Source of the DNA: Ovis canadensis
Lineage: Eukaryota > Chordata > Mammalia > Artiodactyla > Bovidae
Assembly (NCBI RefSeq): GCF_042477335.2
Contig: NC_091264.1
Coordinates: 31,807,386-31,871,385, forward strand
DNA length: 64,000 bases
Direction: 5' to 3'
Shown: positions 61,901-64,000 of the stretch, piece by piece
How positions within the stretch are numbered: position 1 is the first letter of the stretch
Layout: every line of letters begins with the position of its first letter
Program-made: the position numbers and the translations under genes
The notes under the pieces: model-generated
What the model was told of the DNA's origin: nothing
Database searches by the model: none
The model's input: the letters and a program-made list of their open reading frames with translations, nothing else

Positions 61901-63527
61901 CCGCGGTGAGAAACGGCCTCCTCCTGCTCAACCTGCTTTTGTGCAACCACCACACACTGGGAGACCAGATCATCACCCGCGAGCTGAGAGACACCTTGTT
62001 TAGACACTCGGGCATAGCACCGGGGACAGAACCCATGCCCACCACCCGCACCATCCTCATGATGCTTCTCAATCGCTACTCGAAGCCGCCTGGCAGCCCC
62101 GAGCACTCAGGTACCGTCGTGGAGGTAGTGGGTGTGCTGAGGAGCTGGTCTCTACCCGCAGCCAGGAGGGCTCAGGTTTACATCCTAGTTCCTTGATAAA
62201 ATGACATGATGACGCTTCAGGAAATTAATGAGGGTTTTCGTGCTCAAGTTAGGTCTCAAGTAGGACTTCCTGACCACGAGGAGAGGGGACGTTTAGAATA
62301 GGTGCAGGGAGATTGGTCTTCTTTGTATAAACATAAAAGGGCTCCCATCTGTCTGAGCTGAGTGCAGTCCACTCTTCCTGGTCACTGCAGGGTTGGTTGA
62401 AATGACTTCTAGAGAGGCCTTCTGTAGAGAAATTGTAACTTTTGGTACAGAAGTTTGTGACTTAGAATGTGAAATATCGATACCTTAGGGAAGAAAGGCT
62501 CTGTATTCAACGCACAAGTGAAACCTAGAAGTATGGGGGCAAATCGAAATAGGCACTGTGTCTTTTAGTCTGTCCTTCTGAAGCCACCGTGCTCGGTAGT
62601 ATAGGGGACCTGACTATAATAGCTAGTATTTGTTGGCTTGTATAGTAGCACAGCTCTCATTTAGTAATCAGAGTAGTGGGACCATATGAATTAAAACTGT
62701 GCTGTTTAACTTGACAGCGTTTGCCATACCGATTTTTTTTTTTTTTTCGGATACAGCCAGATATATATTTAGTCCACCAACTCAATGGACGTGAGTTTGA
62801 GCAAACTCTGGGAGTTGGTGAAGGACAGGGAAGCCTGGCAGACTGCAGTCCATGGGGTCGCAAAGAGTAGGATATGACTTAGTGATTGAACAAAAACAAA
62901 CTTATATGTTTGAAGCCAGAAAAAGAAGTCTGCCACTGTCGAGTAGAAGCAGTAAATGTCCTCACAACGGGGCTGGGGGGGTTTGGGGGTGGTTTTCTGC
63001 ATCTGTGCATCTCAGTCTGACCAGCTTGTGTGACTCTCCCGCATACCCGTTTTTTTCCCTCCCATGTCTGGGCAGCAGCGCCAGAGACCCCCAGCGCCCA
63101 GGGCCAGGAGGGGAACCCTGAGCTGCTGATCCGATCCCTGGTGGGGGGCCCGTCTGCAGAACTCCTCTTGGACTTGGAGCGCGTGCTGTGCCGAGAAGGG
63201 GGCCTGGGGGGCGCTGTGAGGCCCCTCCTCAAGCGCCTCCAGCAGGAGAGCCAGCCCTTCCTCCTGTTCCTGTGGACTCTGGATGCCCCCGGGCCTAATA
63301 AAACCCTGCTGCTGACGGCGCTGAGGTGAGAGGCTGGGGTGGGGTGGGGGGCCACTTGTGTGTCAGGGGCAAGGGCAGCTGGCCAACTGTAGGGGCTTCA
63401 CTTGTTGCCACCCCTCGCCAGGGTCATGACCCAGCTGCTGGATCACACTGAGGCCATGGTCCTCCCCTGGCACGAGGTCTTGGAGCCTTGCCTCAACTGC
63501 CTGAATGGCCCCGGCAGTGACTCTGAG
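49362..63527 (+). CDS. CUL9: CUL9 (PARC), cullin-9 ubiquitin ligase, N-terminal 1057 codons (gene-level entry, 3' part beyond window)
   Basis: Cytoplasmic p53-binding E3 ligase scaffold related to CUL7. Coding exons: 49362-49956, 50508-50662, 50996-51508, 52008-52143, 52294-52487, 54767-55172, 55595-55787, 59285-59492, 61298-61494, 61893-62110, 63076-63325 and 63422-63527, all GT-AG; phases close to 3171 nt. Start chosen at 49362 because MVGERR is the family N-terminus; a longer upstream reading would run into the intron. The CPH domain (p53 contact) is around residues 372-466 across exons 4-5, and a charged Lys/Glu/Pro segment lies in exon 7. Helical, armadillo-like sequence fills the remainder. 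The DOC, cullin and RBR domains of the roughly 2500-residue protein must lie downstream. No inactivating change is seen. Confidence 0.96.
49957..50507 (+). other. CUL9: CUL9 intron 2
   Basis: 551 bp. The part from about 50225 to 50420 resembles a decayed DNA-transposon fragment (GTGGGTTATAACCAGCATTT-like through AAGTTTGAAAACCTC); the family is not certain. Confidence 0.5.
50508..50662 (+). CDS. CUL9: CUL9 exon 3
   Basis: Acceptor TTACAG, donor CAG|GTACCC. Encodes [18 protein letters not shown] through [10 protein letters not shown]. Confidence 0.95.
50663..50995 (+). other. CUL9: CUL9 intron 3
   Basis: 333 bp. Most of it (about 50720-50888) matches the pattern of a MER5A-type hAT relic. Confidence 0.6.
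50720..50888 (+). mobile_element. MER5A-type hAT relic
   Basis: GGTTCAGGACTGCACCAGCG, GCCTGGGGAACCTAC and TCTGTGTTTTAAGGC, ending CACTTTGGGAACTGC. Confidence 0.65.
50996..51508 (+). CDS. CUL9: CUL9 exon 4 (first half of CPH domain)
   Basis: Acceptor TCCAG, donor CAG|GTGAGC; 171 codons, phase 0-0. Contains [16 protein letters not shown], a disordered stretch rich in Gln, Ser and Arg, and the start of the CPH domain ([20 protein letters not shown]). Confidence 0.95.
51509..52007 (+). other. CUL9: CUL9 intron 4
   Basis: 499 bp of unique GC-rich sequence; nothing else seen. Confidence 0.7.
52008..52143 (+). CDS. CUL9: CUL9 exon 5 (second half of CPH domain)
   Basis: Acceptor CACCAG, donor G|GTGAGC. 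Encodes [20 protein letters not shown], the aromatic core of the CPH (Tudor-like) domain, then an acidic/Ala linker. Confidence 0.95.
52294..52487 (+). CDS. CUL9: CUL9 exon 6
   Basis: Acceptor CCCCAG, donor GAG|GTATTA. Encodes [19 protein letters not shown] and [19 protein letters not shown]. Ends on a codon boundary before the intron that holds the BovB element. Confidence 0.94.
52488..54766 (+). other. CUL9: CUL9 intron 6 (BovB host intron)
   Basis: 2.28 kb, of which nearly 2.0 kb is one sense-strand BovB insertion (52560-54570). Without it the intron would be about 270 bp. Confidence 0.85.
52560..54564 (+). mobile_element. BovB (RTE-clade) LINE, 5'-truncated, with broken reverse-transcriptase frame
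   Basis: A non-LTR retrotransposon fragment in sense with CUL9. It begins in the spacer after the endonuclease and continues through the reverse transcriptase to the 3' end and an (ACTGA)n-like tail. RT landmarks visible: the palm-domain segments ending in [33 protein letters not shown] and [13 protein letters not shown]. The frame is broken three times: an in-frame TAA at 53390-53392, a frame shift near 53445-53450 and a one-base insertion at about 53782-53783 inside the YADD codons. It therefore cannot make active enzyme. A six-base GCCTAG lies on both sides (52554-52559 and 54565-54570), a possible target duplication. Full-length BovB is about 3.2 kb. Confidence 0.95.
54767..55172 (+). CDS. 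CUL9: CUL9 exon 7 (charged linker)
   Basis: Acceptor TTGGCAG, donor G|GTGAGT. Encodes [26 protein letters not shown] and then a Glu/Ser-rich segment passing into repeated K-A-E-P words ([20 protein letters not shown]), probably disordered. Confidence 0.95.
55173..55594 (+). other. CUL9: CUL9 intron 7
   Basis: 422 bp of unique sequence with a short T-run near the acceptor (55552-55563). Confidence 0.7.
55595..55787 (+). CDS. CUL9: CUL9 exon 8
   Basis: Acceptor TTTCAG, donor AG|GTTAGA. Encodes [20 protein letters not shown] through [12 protein letters not shown]; helical repeat-like. Confidence 0.94.
55950..56165 (-). mobile_element. MIR element
   Basis: GTTCTGTGCCAGGCCCTTGTGC, then GACTGAGGCTTAGAGAATTTAAGTAACTCGCCC split by small changes; antisense MIR. 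Confidence 0.75.
56205..56438 (-). mobile_element. CHR-type SINE
   Basis: GGATCTTAGTTCTCCGACCA core and ACCACCGGGGAAGTCCC head. Confidence 0.88.
56780..57330 (-). mobile_element. L1-type fragment
   Basis: TAGTTGATTTACAATGTTAT, GTTCCCTGTGCTATACAGTA and TTGCCCATTTTCTTATTGGG are common in mammalian and artiodactyl L1 copies. Boundaries and subfamily uncertain. Confidence 0.55.
58000..58500 (-). mobile_element. Old L1-type fragment
   Basis: TTTGATAAGTAGTAGGGAAG ... TGACTATTCTTGCC is the antisense pattern of decayed L1. Low certainty. Confidence 0.35.
58737..59027 (-). mobile_element. Long CHR-type SINE
   Basis: TTTTGGCTGTGCTGGGTCTTC through GAGCCTCCAGGGAAGCCC. Confidence 0.85.
59285..59492 (+). 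CDS. CUL9: CUL9 exon 9
   Basis: Acceptor CTCAG, donor GCA|GTGAGT. Encodes [37 protein letters not shown] and VLVQQAGLA, an armadillo-like helical region. Confidence 0.95.
59493..61297 (+). other. CUL9: CUL9 intron 9
   Basis: 1.8 kb of mostly unique sequence. No repeat or gene could be named with confidence. Confidence 0.6.
61298..61494 (+). CDS. CUL9: CUL9 exon 10
   Basis: Acceptor ACTCAG; donor GG|GTCAGG, a weak GTC-type 5' splice site chosen because it alone keeps the phase into exon 11. Encodes [17 protein letters not shown] through [12 protein letters not shown]. Confidence 0.92.
61495..61892 (+). other. CUL9: CUL9 intron 10
   Basis: 398 bp of unique pyrimidine-rich sequence; nothing else seen. 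Confidence 0.7.
61893..62110 (+). CDS. CUL9: CUL9 exon 11
   Basis: Acceptor TCCCAG, donor G|GTACCG. Encodes [35 protein letters not shown] and [17 protein letters not shown]. Confidence 0.94.
62111..63075 (+). other. CUL9: CUL9 intron 11
   Basis: 965 bp. A BovB 3'-end fragment occupies about 62778-62900, preceded by a T-run. The acceptor is a CAGCAG tandem. Confidence 0.75.
62778..62900 (+). mobile_element. BovB 3'-end fragment
   Basis: CTCAATGGACGTGAGTTTGAG through GTGATTGAACAAAAAC. Confidence 0.85.
63076..63325 (+). CDS. CUL9: CUL9 exon 12
   Basis: Acceptor GGGCAG (or three bases later, at 63079, using the second CAG). Encodes [39 protein letters not shown] and [15 protein letters not shown]. 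Donor AG|GTGAGA. Confidence 0.93.
63422..63527 (+). CDS. CUL9: CUL9 exon 13
   Basis: Acceptor CGCCAG, donor GAG|GTACCC. Encodes [20 protein letters not shown] and [13 protein letters not shown], ending on a codon boundary. The next expected exon is not in the window. Confidence 0.93.
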
Positions 63528-64000
63528 GTACCCGAGCCCTGGCCAGGGTGGGCAGGGGAAGGCAGCCCGGGGGCACCAGCTGCCTGGTAAGGCCTCGGAG
63601 GGGCACAGCACAGCCAGCCTGGACAGGCCGGGACACTGGGAGGGAGTGGAGGAAGGAGGCCAGTTTCATCTGAGGGTCCCCAGAACCGAGGCCTCTCTGT
63701 GCCTGAATTTTAGATTCTGGGTTTGGGAGGAGCCCACATTCCCCAGTTCATGTAGTCCTTGCTCTCCACCTTTGCAGGAGGGTGTGCCCCGTGGGGCAAG
63801 GCTCAGGCACCTCAGCTGGCCATTGCCAGCTGGTGCCCGAGATAGGCTGGTCCTGGCAGGAGGAAGCGTGGGGAGCTGTGCCCAAGCTGTGCCCCTCACC
63901 CCGGGTCCTCACCCCAGCTTTCTGTGGTACTCTGCTCTCAAGTTCTCTGAAATCTCAGCCACTGCACCCCCACATCTAAGGCCACCCCTCAGCCTGCCCT
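63528..64000 (+). other. CUL9: CUL9 intron 13, 5' part
   Basis: GC-rich unique sequence to the window end; no exon or repeat recognised. Confidence 0.65.

Overview
This is a stretch of ruminant (bovid, most likely cattle) nuclear chromosome. The evidence is GT-AG spliced genes with mammalian orthologues, dense tRNA-derived SINEs of the Bov-tA and CHR types, and a BovB (RTE) LINE with its (ACTGA)n tail. Three protein genes lie head to tail on the + strand in the order PTK7 - SRF - CUL9. Human chromosome 6p21.1 has the same order, which corresponds to cattle chromosome 23 (chromosome assignment is inference).

Layout. Positions 1-6895 are PTK7 intron 1; exon 1 lies upstream of the window. PTK7 exons 2-20 run from 6896 to 30213, with a 3' UTR to a poly(A) signal at 31030. 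They encode seven Ig domains, one transmembrane helix and a kinase-like domain that lacks the DFG aspartate. From 31050 to about 37600 is an intergenic region rich in SINEs in its first 4.5 kb. The SRF promoter (CArG, CCAAT, Sp1 and octamer motifs) and a CpG island follow. SRF exons 1-7 (coding 38134-44620) read as an uninterrupted 509-residue MADS-box factor, with a 3' UTR to about 46930. CUL9 starts at a second CpG island near 47.5 kb. Its coding exons 2-13 (49362-63527) give the first 1057 residues, and the rest of the gene lies beyond the window. CUL9 intron 6 carries a 2 kb BovB copy.

All 38 coding exons were placed by splice consensus, reading-phase continuity and agreement with the known mammalian proteins. 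Every phase closes: 1043 codons of PTK7, 509 of SRF and 1057 of CUL9. The three genes do not form an operon. PTK7 acts in Wnt/planar cell polarity signalling at the membrane, SRF is a nuclear transcription factor for serum-response and muscle genes, and CUL9 is a cytoplasmic cullin-RING/RBR ubiquitin ligase that binds p53.

Main points for a second look: a promoter-like block inside SRF intron 2 that repeats the exact CArG decamer of the SRF promoter next to a GATA site and is followed by CCAAT boxes; a short upstream ORF 30 nt before the SRF start; a roughly 17 kb interval around SRF almost free of young ruminant SINEs; an 87% identical 71-bp repeat shared by two PTK7 introns; a 43-bp direct repeat flanking a SINE; and a BovB copy whose frame is broken inside its reverse-transcriptase active-site codons. 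No previously unknown multi-gene system was found.
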